64,000 bases of DNA from Martelella sp. NC20 (GCF_013459645.1 NZ_CP054861.1:2158001-2222000), one strand, 5' to 3'. Positions 45,111-54,108 are shown, counted from the first letter of the stretch. Notes: generated from the sequence alone by a model not told the origin. Translations and numbers: made by a program.

Positions 45111-46016
45111 ATGTCCTATCTGGTCGCAGCTCTTTATCATTTTGCCCGCTTTTCCGATTTCACCGCGTTCCGCGCGCCGCTTCAGGCTGTTGCCGACGAC
45201 AACGGCGTCAAGGGCACGCTGCTGCTCGCCCATGAAGGCATCAACGGCACGATTGCCGGTTCCGATGAGGGGATCGCCAATGTGCTGGCCTTCATCCGCG
45301 CCCGTCCCGAGCTTGCCGGCATGGAGCACAAGGAAAGCCATGCCACGAAGATGCCGTTCAACCGCATGAAGGTGCGGCTGAAGAAGGAAATCGTCACCAT
45401 GGGCGTCGACGATATCGATCCCCTGAAGACGGTCGGCACCTATGTCGAGGCCCGCGACTGGAACGACCTGATTTCCGATCCCGACACGATCGTGATCGAC
45501 ACCCGCAATGACTACGAGACCGCGATCGGCACGTTTCGCGGCGCCGTTGACCCGAAGACCAGGACCTTCCGTGAATTTCCCCGCTGGGTCGCCGAAAACC
45601 AGGGTCTGCACAACAAGCCGAAGATCGCGATGTACTGCACCGGCGGCATCCGCTGCGAAAAGGCGTCGGCCTTCATGAAGGAGCAGGGCTTCGATGAGGT
45701 CTACCACCTCAAGGGCGGCATCCTGAAATATCTCGAGGACGTGCCGGAAGACCAGAGCCTGTGGGATGGCGCCTGCTTCGTGTTCGACGAGCGCGTTTCC
45801 GTCACCCATGGCCTGAGGGAAGGCGAGCACCAGCTCTGCCACGCCTGCCGCCATCCGGTGACGCCCGAGGACAGGCTTGCCGCCTCCTACGAGGAAGGCG
45901 TTTCCTGCCCGCATTGCGCCGACAGCTATTCGGACGCCGACCGCGTCCGTTTCCGCGAACGCCAGCACCAGATCGCGCTGGCGAAAGCCCGCGGCGAGCG
46001 CCATCTCGGCGCATAG
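45111..46016 (+). CDS. trhO: tRNA uridine-34 hydroxylase (rhodanese family)
   Basis: A 301-residue TrhO/YceA-type protein that hydroxylates the wobble uridine of tRNAs, an early step to 5-carboxymethoxyuridine. N-terminal ferredoxin-like part: [20 protein letters not shown]. The rhodanese domain carries [19 protein letters not shown] and the active cysteine in [16 protein letters not shown]-terminal cysteines ([17 protein letters not shown]) complete the family pattern. The start is placed at ATG 45111 ([14 protein letters not shown]) after GGAGACAG. It has no obvious operon partner. Confidence 0.92.
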   Translation: MSYLVAALYHFARFSDFTAFRAPLQAVADDNGVKGTLLLAHEGINGTIAGSDEGIANVLAFIRARPELAGMEHKESHATKMPFNRMKVRLKKEIVTMGVDDIDPLKTVGTYVEARDWNDLISDPDTIVIDTRNDYETAIGTFRGAVDPKTRTFREFPRWVAENQGLHNKPKIAMYCTGGIRCEKASAFMKEQGFDEVYHLKGGILKYLEDVPEDQSLWDGACFVFDERVSVTHGLREGEHQLCHACRHPVTPEDRLAASYEEGVSCPHCADSYSDADRVRFRERQHQIALAKARGERHLGA

Positions 46017-46164
46017 CGCGCGTCCAGGAAAAGCGGAGACCGGTTTTCCGTGCGGACGGGTCTGGGAACACATGCGCCGGGTTCTGTTCTGCACTCGACT
46101 TTACCCGCCCTTAATCATGATCAGGTAGGTAAAGCGTCAACAATCAAGCAAGACGGTCGGCATC

Positions 46165-46740
46165 ATGCGTTTTCTGGCAAAATCACTGGTCATTTCGGCA
46201 GCGGCGCTGCTTTCGGCCTGTTCGACATTCTCGTTCCTGCCGGGGGCGTCCGATCCGATCCCCACGCCGATCGCCGCCAATCCGGCATCGCTCCGGATCG
46301 CGGTTCTGGCGCCGGAGGAATTCCGGTTGCCGAAAGGCGAGATCGAGCTGACTGTCTATCAGCGCGGCGCTGGCGGCGATATCAGCCAGGATTACATGCT
46401 GGTGAATGCCGAGCCGGAAAGCGCCGCCGCCGCCGTTGCCGAATTCCGCAAGCCGGGACAGGTGTTGACGCTGCTCAGGCTTTCGCCCGCCGATGCGCTG
46501 CGCCTGCGCGACCAGCAGGAACAGATGGCGGTCGCCCGCAATGCCGCCGGCTCCAAGCCGGGCTTCGAGGTCGATCTCGATTCCACCTGCTGGAACGGTC
46601 CGCTGGTGGCGCCTGTCGTGCCGCTCGATGTGCTGATCAGGGCGGATTCCGACGAGGAATTCCATCCGCTGCTGTCTGATATCGACATTTTCGAACTGAT
46701 GAACCGGCCGGAAGACTCGCGCCTGAAAAGATGCAGCTGA
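46165..46740 (+). CDS. Predicted lipoprotein, unrecognised (191 aa)
   Basis: The N-terminus MRFLAKSLVISAAALLSACS is a lipoprotein signal with lipobox LSAC, so Cys19 would be lipid-anchored. The mature part is a compact, mostly beta-looking domain (IAVLAPEEFRLPKGEIELTV, LTLLRLSPADALRLRDQQEQ) with a second cysteine pair (CW, RC) near the end. I recognise no family. It is a single gene with a possible promoter upstream and a palindromic repeat right after. Confidence 0.8.
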   Translation: MRFLAKSLVISAAALLSACSTFSFLPGASDPIPTPIAANPASLRIAVLAPEEFRLPKGEIELTVYQRGAGGDISQDYMLVNAEPESAAAAVAEFRKPGQVLTLLRLSPADALRLRDQQEQMAVARNAAGSKPGFEVDLDSTCWNGPLVAPVVPLDVLIRADSDEEFHPLLSDIDIFELMNRPEDSRLKRCS

Positions 46741-46756
46741 GGCGTCGGATTTCTGC

Positions 46757-46858
46757 TAGAGCATTTCCGGTGACAACGGGATCACCGGAAATGCTCTATC
46801 CATTTTTGACGCATTTTCGCGGACGTCAGGTGATTCCACCTGACTGCGAAATGCTCTG
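46757..46858. repeat. Palindromic mosaic element, TAGAGCATTTCC family
   Basis: A perfect 17-bp inverted repeat (TAGAGCATTTCCGGTGA at 46757-46773, complement at 46782-46798) is followed by a second dyad, GTCAGGTG at 46825-46832 with 46837-46844. It is flanked by TTTTCGC and GCGAAATGCTCT. A related element with the same TAGAGC ends lies at 49993-50100. These are short non-coding mobile-type repeats typical of Rhizobiales. The first hairpin could also act as terminator of the lipoprotein gene. Confidence 0.85.
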
Positions 46859-46864
46859 AAAGTC

Positions 46865-48013
46865 TCAGTCGCGGCGGTCGCGGGCCAGCGCGTCGATGGC
46901 GCGTTCCATGCCGGGGCGGATCGCCACCATCAGCGTGGCATAGCCTTCCTCGACCGGCCAGAAGCGTTCGGCGAGATACGGTCCGACGCCGGGAGCGGCG
47001 CGGGTAACCGCGATATTGGCGTCGCGGGTGTTCCATTCCGTCAGACGCATGATCAACTGCTCGTCGACCGCTTCCTTTTCCATGTCTGGCCGCACGAACA
47101 CCTGCCAGATCCAGGCCTCGCCGCCGGTAACGGGCTGGATCGCTGCCGCAATCATCTCGCCGTCGAGATAGAGCGCATGGATCCTGAGCTGGTCGTTGCG
47201 GGTAAGCTTCCTCGCCGTTGGCAGCAGCGCTGAAAACCGGGACCGGTCTTCGGCGACCGTGGTCGCAAGCGCTGCGAGCTCTTCCAGCATCAACGCCGTT
47301 TCGGACGGATTGCGGGCGACATGATAGCCGATCCTGCCGCGCGCCTTCAGCGCTTCCCACTTTGAAAGATTGGCCTGCCAGGCTTCGCGCTCGGCGGATG
47401 TCAGCGCGGGGTTGGGATCGATCGGCCCCGACAGCGCGCGCCTGCGGCGGGCATGGGTGACGCGGAAGGCGAGACCCCGGGCGGCGGCCACCGCGCGGGC
47501 AAAGCGCATGAACGCGCCATCGGCGAGCAGGTGTGGAAACACGGCAATGCCCGGCAGGTTGACGAGCGCGCCGGCCAGCGCCTCGAAAAGCTGATCGAGC
47601 GTTGCCATCGGCCGATGGCGCGACACAAGCGGCGCATGATAGCCGATATCGCCGATCGCGTGGGCCAGAAGATGCGAGCCATTGCCGCGCACCGAAAAGG
47701 TCATCAGCGCGGTAAGGCTGTCATCGCTTGCGCCATCTTCCATCAGCGCCACCCGCAGCAGCGAGTGGCGCTCGCCGAGCGCCGGCAGCAGGAAAGCCGG
47801 GGTCTGGAAGATATTGTTCTCGATCGCGGTATCCGCCAGCCGCTCCATCGCCGTTTCCATATGGTCGGGCGCTTGCGAGTAAAGCGAGAATTCGCCGCCG
47901 CTTCTGACCTCGAGGCGGATATCGGGTACCGCCTTGCCGGGCTGTACGACGGAGAGTTTGGATTTGAGGCGGGCGGGCGGACGCTGGCCGAGGTCCTTGC
48001 GAATGATGCTCAT
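46865..48013 (-). CDS. BioF2/CelD-like acetyltransferase
   Basis: A 382-residue protein related to the Acetyltransf_6 (BioF2/CelD) group, which occurs in polysaccharide and cellulose gene clusters. Recognisable parts are NNIFQTPAFLLPALGERHSL at about 88-110, ALMTFSVRGN, and the C-terminal GNAT-like core YLDGEMIAAAIQPVTGGEAW with LIMRLTEWNTRD. The actual substrate is unknown; no cellulose genes are near. It begins MSIIRKDLGQRPPARLK and is divergent from the DUF2794 gene. Confidence 0.72.
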   Translation of the reverse strand: MSIIRKDLGQRPPARLKSKLSVVQPGKAVPDIRLEVRSGGEFSLYSQAPDHMETAMERLADTAIENNIFQTPAFLLPALGERHSLLRVALMEDGASDDSLTALMTFSVRGNGSHLLAHAIGDIGYHAPLVSRHRPMATLDQLFEALAGALVNLPGIAVFPHLLADGAFMRFARAVAAARGLAFRVTHARRRRALSGPIDPNPALTSAEREAWQANLSKWEALKARGRIGYHVARNPSETALMLEELAALATTVAEDRSRFSALLPTARKLTRNDQLRIHALYLDGEMIAAAIQPVTGGEAWIWQVFVRPDMEKEAVDEQLIMRLTEWNTRDANIAVTRAAPGVGPYLAERFWPVEEGYATLMVAIRPGMERAIDALARDRRD

Positions 48014-48262
48014 GGCCGCGCCCTCTTTGCCCGGGCGCCACCGCGCAATGCGCGCGGCATGTCCGGCAAGACGGGCAGCTCTGGGGGACCTGAACGCATG
48101 GATACTGAACTCTTACAAACACACTTAACAAGGGATAACCGGTTTCAGTTAACAAAGCGTTGGCTGCGGGGCGTTGGCCGGGGTGGCCGAAACCGGCCTT
48201 GCAATTTTGGCCGATACGGGCAGACTGTCTTGCAAGTGTCATGTTTGCGAAGCGGAGACGCC

Positions 48263-48658
48263 ATGGCTGAGAAGCCGGAAACGCAACGCGGCCGGGCCGC
48301 TGTCAACGCCAATGTGGTGGACCTGACCCAATATCGCTCCGGCCGGAAGGCCGAGCCCCTGCCGGTCACCTTCCACCGGCGCGAGCTGGATGCAATCCTC
48401 TGGATCTACGGCCGCATGGTCGGCGAGGGTGAATGGCGCGATTATGCGCTGGACCACATGAAGGACAGGGCGGTGTTCTCGGTATTCAAGCGCGCCGGCG
48501 AACTGCCGCTCTACCGGATCGAGAAAAACCCGAAACTCGCCGCCAGACAGGGCGCCTTCTCGGTCACCAACACCGCCGGTATGGTGCTCAAGCGCGGGCA
48601 TGATCTGAAGCAGGTGCTGAAGGTGTTCGACCGTAACCTCAAGCTGGTCGAGAAGTAG
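48263..48658 (+). CDS. DUF2794-domain protein
   Basis: A 131-residue protein conserved in alphaproteobacteria, with VVDLTQYRSGRKAEPLPVTF at about 20-40 and the central RRELDAILWIYGRMVGEGEW, then YALDHMKDRAVFSVFKRAGE. The end RNLKLVEK is also typical. It is a small cytosolic protein of unknown function. ATG 48263 follows GCGGAGAC. It stands alone with long repeats after it. Confidence 0.88.
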   Translation: MAEKPETQRGRAAVNANVVDLTQYRSGRKAEPLPVTFHRRELDAILWIYGRMVGEGEWRDYALDHMKDRAVFSVFKRAGELPLYRIEKNPKLAARQGAFSVTNTAGMVLKRGHDLKQVLKVFDRNLKLVEK

Positions 48659-48719
48659 TTCCGTCGCGCCGGGCCGCGAGCGCAGCGTCTTCGGCGGGAG
48701 AGCGAACGAAAGGCCCAGT

Positions 48720-49095
48720 TTGTTGACAAACCAGCCCCCTTTTACGGGCGTCATCCTTGGGCTTGTCCCGAGGATTTAATACCAACAGTCATTCTCAATG
48801 ACCCAGACTGCTGACAAAGCTATCCTTTTTACGGACGTCATCCTCGGCCTTGTGCCGAGGATCTAACCACGGTCCCGCACGAGCGGCGTTGGCGTTTCGT
48901 AAGGCCCGTAAGGGATTGTATTTGAACTGACTTTTCGTCCGAGACGCCTGTCGAGTAGATGCGTGCTTAGATGCTCGGGACAGGCCCGAGCATGACGGCG
49001 GAGAGGGAGGCAGGCTTTGTCAGCAGACAGCAAGCAATCACGGCGTTGTCTCGTTCTTCGCCCTGGACCCCGGCTCAAGGCCGGGGTGACGGCGG
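48720..49095. repeat. Interspersed palindromic repeats, copies 4-5
   Basis: Four dyads in one 520-base spacer: ATCCTTGGGCTTGTCCCGAGGAT from 48753, ATCCTCGGCCTTGTGCCGAGGAT from about 48839, ATGCTCGGGACAGGCCCGAGCAT from 48971, and ACCCCGGCTCAAGGCCGGGGT at 49067-49087. They are linked by TTGTTGACAAACC and CTGCTGACAAAGC 5' motifs. The last two are in the opposite orientation to the first two. No gene is seen from 48659 to 49180. Confidence 0.85.
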
Positions 49096-49193
49096 AGAGG
49101 TAGGCGTTGCCGCGCTCACGCGTGAGGTTTGTCGACATGTCGGGCTGGGACGGGTTTCGGCCCCTTCATGCGCGAACTAGGGTCTGTGGGGAT

Positions 49194-49580
49194 TCATCGT
49201 GAGTTGATCACAGCCGCTGCCAGATAGATCATGGCCTCAAAGCTCTGGTCCGTTTTACAGGCTCTCATAGCGATGCGCTTGAACTCTTTGAGTTTGCAGA
49301 AGAAGTTTTCGATCAGGTGTCGCCATTTGTAAATCTCAGTGTCGATTTGGAGAGGCACTGATCGACGCGGATGTTGCGAGATTACTATTTTCGCGCCGCG
49401 CTCGTTGAGATCGGCTACAATGTTGTTGCTATCGAAAGCCTTGTCGGCGAGTAGCGCACCGAACTCGATGCCATCGATGAGCGGCGCGACGCCGACCGTG
49501 TCGAAGCGATGGCCCGGCAGCAATTCGAACCGGACCAGATTGCCTAAAGCATCGGTCAGTGCCAGGATTTTGGTTGTCAT
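49194..49580 (-). CDS. IS5-family transposase, OrfB (DDE part)
   Basis: The 128-residue second frame supplies the rest of the catalytic core: the second Asp in LLADKAFDSNN and the Glu in YKWRHLIENFFCKLKEFKR. It ends with YLAAAVINSR, the family C-terminus. With OrfA the DDE triad is complete, so the element may be active through programmed -1 frameshifting. Its own ATG at 49580 may be silent. Confidence 0.92.
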   Translation of the reverse strand: MTTKILALTDALGNLVRFELLPGHRFDTVGVAPLIDGIEFGALLADKAFDSNNIVADLNERGAKIVISQHPRRSVPLQIDTEIYKWRHLIENFFCKLKEFKRIAMRACKTDQSFEAMIYLAAAVINSR

Positions 49581-49945
49581 CCCACCTTTTGAGCGACCAA
49601 TGGCCTGGCTCTGAGTCCCCCTTTTGCGCCCTGACCGTGTCGGTGGACCTTGACGATGGTGGCATCCACCATGGCGTATTCCATGTCCGGTTCATCAGAG
49701 AGGGCATCGAATATGCGTTTGAAAATGTCGGCTTCACGCCAGTCGCGAAACCGGCGGAATGCCGTGCTCCAGTTGCCAAACGCAGCGGGCAGGTCACGCC
49801 ATGGGCTGCCCGTGCGCACAATCCAAAGCACAGCCTCAATGAACAGCCGGTTGTTTCTTCCGCTGCGACCGGGATCCAGAGGCTTCCCCAGACAATGCGG
49901 CTCTATCTTCGCCCATTGGGCATCTGTCAGTACAAAACGATCCAT
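49577..49945 (-). CDS. IS5-family transposase, OrfA
   Basis: The 122-residue first frame of the split transposase begins MDRFVLTDAQWAKIEPH with the helix-turn-helix-like NNRLFIEAVLWIVRTGSPWRDLP. The first catalytic Asp is in YAMVDATIVKVHRHG. It overlaps OrfB by four bases. A -1 frameshift at the AAAAGGGGG run (near 49618-49626) would join the frames, reading AKGGTQSQAIGRSKGGMTTK at the junction, which matches the family. Confidence 0.92.
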   Translation of the reverse strand: MDRFVLTDAQWAKIEPHCLGKPLDPGRSGRNNRLFIEAVLWIVRTGSPWRDLPAAFGNWSTAFRRFRDWREADIFKRIFDALSDEPDMEYAMVDATIVKVHRHGQGAKGGLRARPLVAQKVG

Positions 49946-49992
49946 CCAAAGCGTGAATCACATTCGCGCTGATTTGTGAATCCCCACAGACC

Positions 49993-50100
49993 CTAGAGCG
50001 TCGGGCGATTAGTTGGCATCGCCCGACGCTCTAGATTCTCTATTTTTGCGCGTCGGGTTAACGAAAAACCGGATTCCACTTTTTCGCCCGACGCTCTAAT
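49993..50100. repeat. Palindromic mosaic element, TAGAGC family, second copy
   Basis: AGAGCGTCGGGCGAT...ATCGCCCGACGCTCT forms a stem around 49995-50033, and a related half (GCGTCGGGTTAACG...CGCCCGACGCTCTA) follows up to 50099. The TAGAGC and GCTCTA ends agree with the element at 46757-46858, although the interior differs. The IS5 element abuts its left end. Confidence 0.85.
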
Positions 50101-50119
50101 GTTGAGCGACGTATTTGAC

Positions 50120-50147
50120 AACGTCAGGCAGAACCCTGCCTGACGTT
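50120..50147. terminator. Perfect inverted repeat downstream of ctpA
   Basis: AACGTCAGGCAG (50120-50131) pairs with CTGCCTGACGTT (50136-50147) with a four-base loop, 21 bases past the ctpA stop. The minus-strand continuation lacks a T-run, so efficiency as an intrinsic terminator is unsure. Confidence 0.6.
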
Positions 50148-50167
50148 ATATTTCTCCGGCGACGTCC

Positions 50168-51547
50168 TCAGTGGGCGTCTTCCATTGCCTTCTCGGGCTC
50201 CGGTGTCTTGGCGGCCTGCAGCTCCTTGACCGCCTTTTCCGGATCGGCCGGGAAGGCCGCGTTGGTGATCTTGCCTTCCAGAAGGTCGATCGCGTATTTC
50301 AGCTGCACATCGTCCTCGGTTTCGCGCGGTACATAGGCAACCGAGCCGGAGCCCTCTTCGGTTTCCTTGTCGCCCTGGATATGACCGCGAAGCGCGGATT
50401 CGCCTTCAGGGCGGATCAGGCCTTCGAGGTCCTCCGGCAACACCTGTTCGACGATGATGTCGGGGCTGATGCCGGTGCCCTGGATCGAGGTGCCGGACGG
50501 GGTGTAGTAGAGCGCCGTCGTCAGCCGGAGCGAGCCTTCGCCGCCGAGCGGTACGATGGTCTGGACCGAGCCCTTGCCGAAGGTGCGGGTGCCGACCAGC
50601 GTCGCCCGCTTCAGGTCCTGCAGCGCGCCGGCGACGATTTCGGACGCCGATGCCGAGCCGCCGTTGACGAGCACGACCAGCGGCTTGCCGTCGGTGACAT
50701 CGCCCGGACCGGCATCGAAGCGGCGGGTTTCGCTGGCATTGCGGCCGCGGGTGGAAACCACCTCGCCCTCATCGAGGAAGGTGTCGGCGACGGACACGGC
50801 CTGGTTCAGGAAACCGCCCGGGTTGAGGCGAAGGTCGAGAATGTAGCCCTTGAGCTTGTCTTCCGGCACTTCCTTCTTGATCTCGGCTATGGCCTCCAGC
50901 AGGCTGTCGTCGAGCTTCTCGTTCATGAAGGTGGTCAGGCGGATATAGCCGATATCGTCGTTTTCAACACGCCATTTGACCGACTGAACCGGGATCACGC
51001 CGCGTACGATCGTCATCTCGATCGGCTTGGTCACGCCGTCACGGATGATGGTGACGTCGATCGGCTCGCCGACCTCGCCGCGCATGCGGTCGACCGCATC
51101 GTTGAGCGACATGCCGCGCACGCTTTCGCCATCGATCTCCACGATCTTGTCGCCGGAGAGAACCCCGGCATTGGAAGCGGGCGTATCGTCGATGGGGGCG
51201 ACGACCTTGACGACGTCATCCTCCATCGTCACCTCGATGCCGAGCCCGCCGAATTCGCCCTTCGACTGGTCGCGCATCTCCTCGGATTCCTCGGCCGTCA
51301 TATAGCTCGAATGCGGGTCCAGCCCGCTCAGCATGCCGTTGATCGCATCCTGGATCATCTGCTGTTCGTCCGGCGGCGAGACATACTGGCTGCGCACCCG
51401 CTCGAAAACATCGCCGAACAGCGACATCTCGCGGTAGGTTGAATCGTCGCCGGCCGCGCGTGCCGGAATATCGGCTGAAACCAGTATGCCGGTCGCCGAA
51501 GCGCCGATCACGGCGCCTGCCAGCAGAAGCGTTGCCCTACGTATCAT
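50168..51547 (-). CDS. ctpA: Carboxy-terminal processing protease (S41, CtpA)
   Basis: A 459-residue periplasmic serine protease. An N-terminal hydrophobic stretch (LLLAGAVIGASATGILVSA) is the signal or anchor. The PDZ domain runs from FGGLGIEVTMEDDVVKVVAP to SGDKIVEIDGESV. The catalytic core holds DLRLNPGG, the Ser in NGGSASASEIVAGAL and the Lys in RTFGKGSVQT. It trims C-termini of envelope proteins. Start ATG 51547 has GGAAAGG at good distance. The gene overlaps the end of the upstream EnvC-like gene by eleven bases, suggesting coupled expression of the two cell-wall proteins. Confidence 0.93.
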   Translation of the reverse strand: MIRRATLLLAGAVIGASATGILVSADIPARAAGDDSTYREMSLFGDVFERVRSQYVSPPDEQQMIQDAINGMLSGLDPHSSYMTAEESEEMRDQSKGEFGGLGIEVTMEDDVVKVVAPIDDTPASNAGVLSGDKIVEIDGESVRGMSLNDAVDRMRGEVGEPIDVTIIRDGVTKPIEMTIVRGVIPVQSVKWRVENDDIGYIRLTTFMNEKLDDSLLEAIAEIKKEVPEDKLKGYILDLRLNPGGFLNQAVSVADTFLDEGEVVSTRGRNASETRRFDAGPGDVTDGKPLVVLVNGGSASASEIVAGALQDLKRATLVGTRTFGKGSVQTIVPLGGEGSLRLTTALYYTPSGTSIQGTGISPDIIVEQVLPEDLEGLIRPEGESALRGHIQGDKETEEGSGSVAYVPRETEDDVQLKYAIDLLEGKITNAAFPADPEKAVKELQAAKTPEPEKAMEDAH

Positions 51548-52913
51548 TGCGTGCCTTTCCATCAGTATTGTCCACCCACCAGGGTTGAGAATCGACCGGC
51601 TTTCCATTGTGTCGGAACTCAATGTAGAGCGTCGGCCTGTCCGTTTCCAGCGCCATTGTCGCAGCGCTCGCGATCCGTCTGGTGCCCATCTCGGCCAGCG
51701 GCTCGCCGGAGAATATGAAATCGCCCTGGCGAACCTTGAGATCATCCATGCCGGTCATGACGATATGGTAGCCGTCGCCGACATTGAGGATGACCATCTC
51801 TCCGTAACTTCTGAAACGCCCGGCGTAAACCACCGTTGCGTCGGCAGGGGCGCTGACGAGCGCGCCCGGCCGCGCGGCGATGGTCATTCCGGTCGCCCGG
51901 TGTCCCGTGCCATCCGGATCGCCGTATCGGCGCAGAATTTCGCCTGAAACCGGCAGGATCAGACGGCCTTTCAGGTCAGAGAATGGATATGCCGGCGCAA
52001 TGCGGTTTTTATCGGGCGTTGAGGACAGCGCGCGCTGGCGCGCCTCGATCTGCTGCGCCTCGGTCATCTGCCGGCGTTTTTCGGCTTCCTGCCGCGCCAG
52101 AAGGGCGGCGTTGCGGGCGGAAGTCATCTCGGTTTCGAGGCTGGCGATCAGGCCGTTGAGGTCGGTCGCACGCGCTGCAAGCATCTCTGCCTGCCGGCGT
52201 TCCGCTTCGAGCGCTTCCGCGTTGGTCTCGCCGGCCTTTTCGTTTTCGGCGATCAGGAGGTCCATGCGCCGGCTTTCCTCGGCAAGGCTGTCGAGGTCGC
52301 CGGCAAGCCCGTCGCGCGCCTGCTGCTGCTCGGCCTTGACCGCCTGCAGCGATTTCAGATCGGCCAGCACGGTTTCCATCCGGGCCCGCATCTCCGGAAC
52401 GACACCGTTCAGCAGAATGGCGCTTCTGACGGAATCTAGCGCGTCGCCGGGGGCGACCAGAAGCGCAGGCGGCGGGTCGCGGCCCATGCGCTGGAGTGCT
52501 GCGAGCACATCGGCGAGCACATCGCGCTCGGCGTTGAGCGAGGTCTTCAGCCGGTCTTCCTCATCGGAGAGCTCGGAGAGCCGGGTTTCGGCTGCGCCGA
52601 TCTGCTCCTCCAGCCGCCGTCGCCGCTCGGCCGATGCCACCAGCGCTTCCTTCAGGCTCGCGGTATCGCCGGCAAGGGCGTCGATCTCGGCCGTAAGCGC
52701 CGTGATCTTGTCGTTGGAAAGCGCGATCGAGCTTTCGATCCGGTCGAGCTCGATCTCCTTGTTCGAGCGCTCGGTCGCCAGCTTGTCGACGAGCCCGGTG
52801 GAGCCGGCGGTCGGCTCCTCCGCCGCGGCGGACGCGGCAATCGCCCAGGCGGCCCAGACGGCAATGCCGCAGGCGAGGATTATCCGCATTGGTCGGGCCG
52901 TGGTCACTGCCAT
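51537..52913 (-). CDS. EnvC-like murein hydrolase activator (degenerate LytM domain)
   Basis: A 458-residue periplasmic protein. Signal: ILACGIAVWAAWAIAASAAA. A long coiled coil follows (about residues 45-270; DRIESSIALSNDKITALTAEI, EEQIGAAETRLSELSDEEDR), then a C-terminal M23/LytM domain. The catalytic zinc motifs are degraded: GHRATGMTIA replaces the usual HxGxD block, and YHIVMTGMDDL lacks the HxH. The remaining GDFIFSGEPLAEMG and LYIEFRHNGKPVD keep the fold. It likely activates amidases at division without cutting itself. The start is placed at ATG 52913 with an adjacent hydrophobic signal. Confidence 0.88.
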   Translation of the reverse strand: MAVTTARPMRIILACGIAVWAAWAIAASAAAEEPTAGSTGLVDKLATERSNKEIELDRIESSIALSNDKITALTAEIDALAGDTASLKEALVASAERRRRLEEQIGAAETRLSELSDEEDRLKTSLNAERDVLADVLAALQRMGRDPPPALLVAPGDALDSVRSAILLNGVVPEMRARMETVLADLKSLQAVKAEQQQARDGLAGDLDSLAEESRRMDLLIAENEKAGETNAEALEAERRQAEMLAARATDLNGLIASLETEMTSARNAALLARQEAEKRRQMTEAQQIEARQRALSSTPDKNRIAPAYPFSDLKGRLILPVSGEILRRYGDPDGTGHRATGMTIAARPGALVSAPADATVVYAGRFRSYGEMVILNVGDGYHIVMTGMDDLKVRQGDFIFSGEPLAEMGTRRIASAATMALETDRPTLYIEFRHNGKPVDSQPWWVDNTDGKARNDT

Positions 52914-53002
52914 TTCCGTTTCCGCGCGAGGAAAAGGGGATTTAGATCGCGGAGAGGTTAACGGAATAACAACGCCACAAGAACACACAAAAGTTTGATT
53001 GT

Positions 53003-53485
53003 TCAGGCGCGATGGTAGGGATGGCCCGAAAGCAGGGTGACGGCGCGGTAAAGCTGCTCGGCGAGCAGTATCCGCACGATCTGGTGCGGCCATGTCATGG
53101 CGCCGAAATTGATCGAAAGGTCGGCGCGGGCGGCAAGTGCCGGATCAAGCCCGTCGGCGCCGCCGATCGCGAATATCATCTCGCGCTTGCCGGCATCGCG
53201 GTATTTTTCGATCTCGGCGGCAAAGCCGACGCTGTCGAGGGATTTTCCAGTTTCATCGAGCAGCACCAGCACGGTATCAGTCGAGATCGCGTTTTCAAGG
53301 GCGGCTGCCTCCTCGCGCTTGCGGGTGGCGGCGTTGCCGGCGCGGCTTTCATTGACCTCGGCGACCCTGGAAAAATCGAGCCCCTGCGCCTTGCCGGTTT
53401 TCTTCAACCGGTCGAGATAGCGCGCGACAAGCTCCTTCTCCGGGCCGGTCTTCAGGCGGCCGACCGCGAAAATGCCAATCTGCAT
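53003..53485 (-). CDS. rlmH: 23S rRNA pseudouridine-1915 N3-methyltransferase
   Basis: A 160-residue SPOUT methyltransferase that modifies Psi1915 of 23S rRNA. MQIGIFAVGRLKTGPEKELV opens it, LLDETGKSLDSVGFA and FAIGGADGLDP form the SAM knot, and the end INFGAMTWPHQIVRILLAEQ followed by YRAVTLLSGHPYHR is the hallmark. ATG 53485 is the conserved start. It is 76 bases downstream of rsfS in the same strand block, the usual rsfS-rlmH pairing. Confidence 0.95.
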   Translation of the reverse strand: MQIGIFAVGRLKTGPEKELVARYLDRLKKTGKAQGLDFSRVAEVNESRAGNAATRKREEAAALENAISTDTVLVLLDETGKSLDSVGFAAEIEKYRDAGKREMIFAIGGADGLDPALAARADLSINFGAMTWPHQIVRILLAEQLYRAVTLLSGHPYHRA

Positions 53486-53561
53486 CTCATCATCTCTCGG
53501 CCCGCAACAACCGCACCGCGCGGTCCGTTCGGGCATGTCACGCCGCTCACAGCAACAAGTG

Positions 53562-53984
53562 CTAGTGCAGGCGTGTCTCGTTCATTTCAGGCGCCGACCA
53601 CATCTTCTCGATATTGTAGAATTCGCGGACTTCCGGCCGGAATACATGGACGATCACATCGCCGGTATCGATCAGCACCCAGTCTCCGGTCTCCTGGCCC
53701 TCGACCTTGGGGGTGGCTGCCCCAGAGTGTTTGATGTCCTTGACCAGATGGTCGCAGATCGCCATGACGTGACGGTTCGAGCGCCCGGAAGCAACCACCA
53801 TGTGGTCGCCGAGTGCCGATTTCCCTCTGATGTCGATGGTGACGATATCTTCGGCCTTCGAATCCTCAAGGCTGGCGAGGACGGTGGCGAGAGCCTCATC
53901 GGCGGCATAGGCGCCGCTTCCTCTGCTCTGTGGCGCGGGAGCCGCGCCCTTCGCGTGCAATGTTGTCAGGGTTCTTCCTTTCAT
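53562..53984 (-). CDS. rsfS: Ribosomal silencing factor RsfS
   Basis: A 140-residue protein that binds ribosomal protein L14 and prevents subunit joining in slow growth. It shows DIVTIDIRGKSALGDHMVVA, SGRSNRHVMAICDHL, GDWVLIDTGDVIVHVF and the end REFYNIEKMW. ATG 53984 is preferred; a GTG at 54014 in the same frame has a GGAG-like site and would add ten residues. It lies between the PP2C-like gene and rlmH. Confidence 0.92.
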   Translation of the reverse strand: MKGRTLTTLHAKGAAPAPQSRGSGAYAADEALATVLASLEDSKAEDIVTIDIRGKSALGDHMVVASGRSNRHVMAICDHLVKDIKHSGAATPKVEGQETGDWVLIDTGDVIVHVFRPEVREFYNIEKMWSAPEMNETRLH

Positions 53985-54108
53985 CCGGACCAAGCACGAA
54001 TTGCGACTCGTCACTCCGGCGGGCCGCTATCCATAAAGGTGATGCCAAAGCCTGCCCGTTGCAAGGGTTTTCCGCTGCAAAATTGCAGGCAGGCGCGCAT
54101 ACCAGTGA

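Larger units (their letters stand above)
49181..49992 (-). mobile_element. IS5-family insertion sequence, intact
   Basis: An 812-bp element with 16-bp perfect terminal inverted repeats: GGTCTGTGGGGATTCA at 49181-49196 and its complement at 49977-49992. It is flanked on both sides by CTAG (49177-49180 and 49993-49996), consistent with a four-base target duplication, although CTAG is itself palindromic. It encodes a transposase split into two overlapping frames. It is inserted next to the TAGAGC palindromic repeat. Confidence 0.93.
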
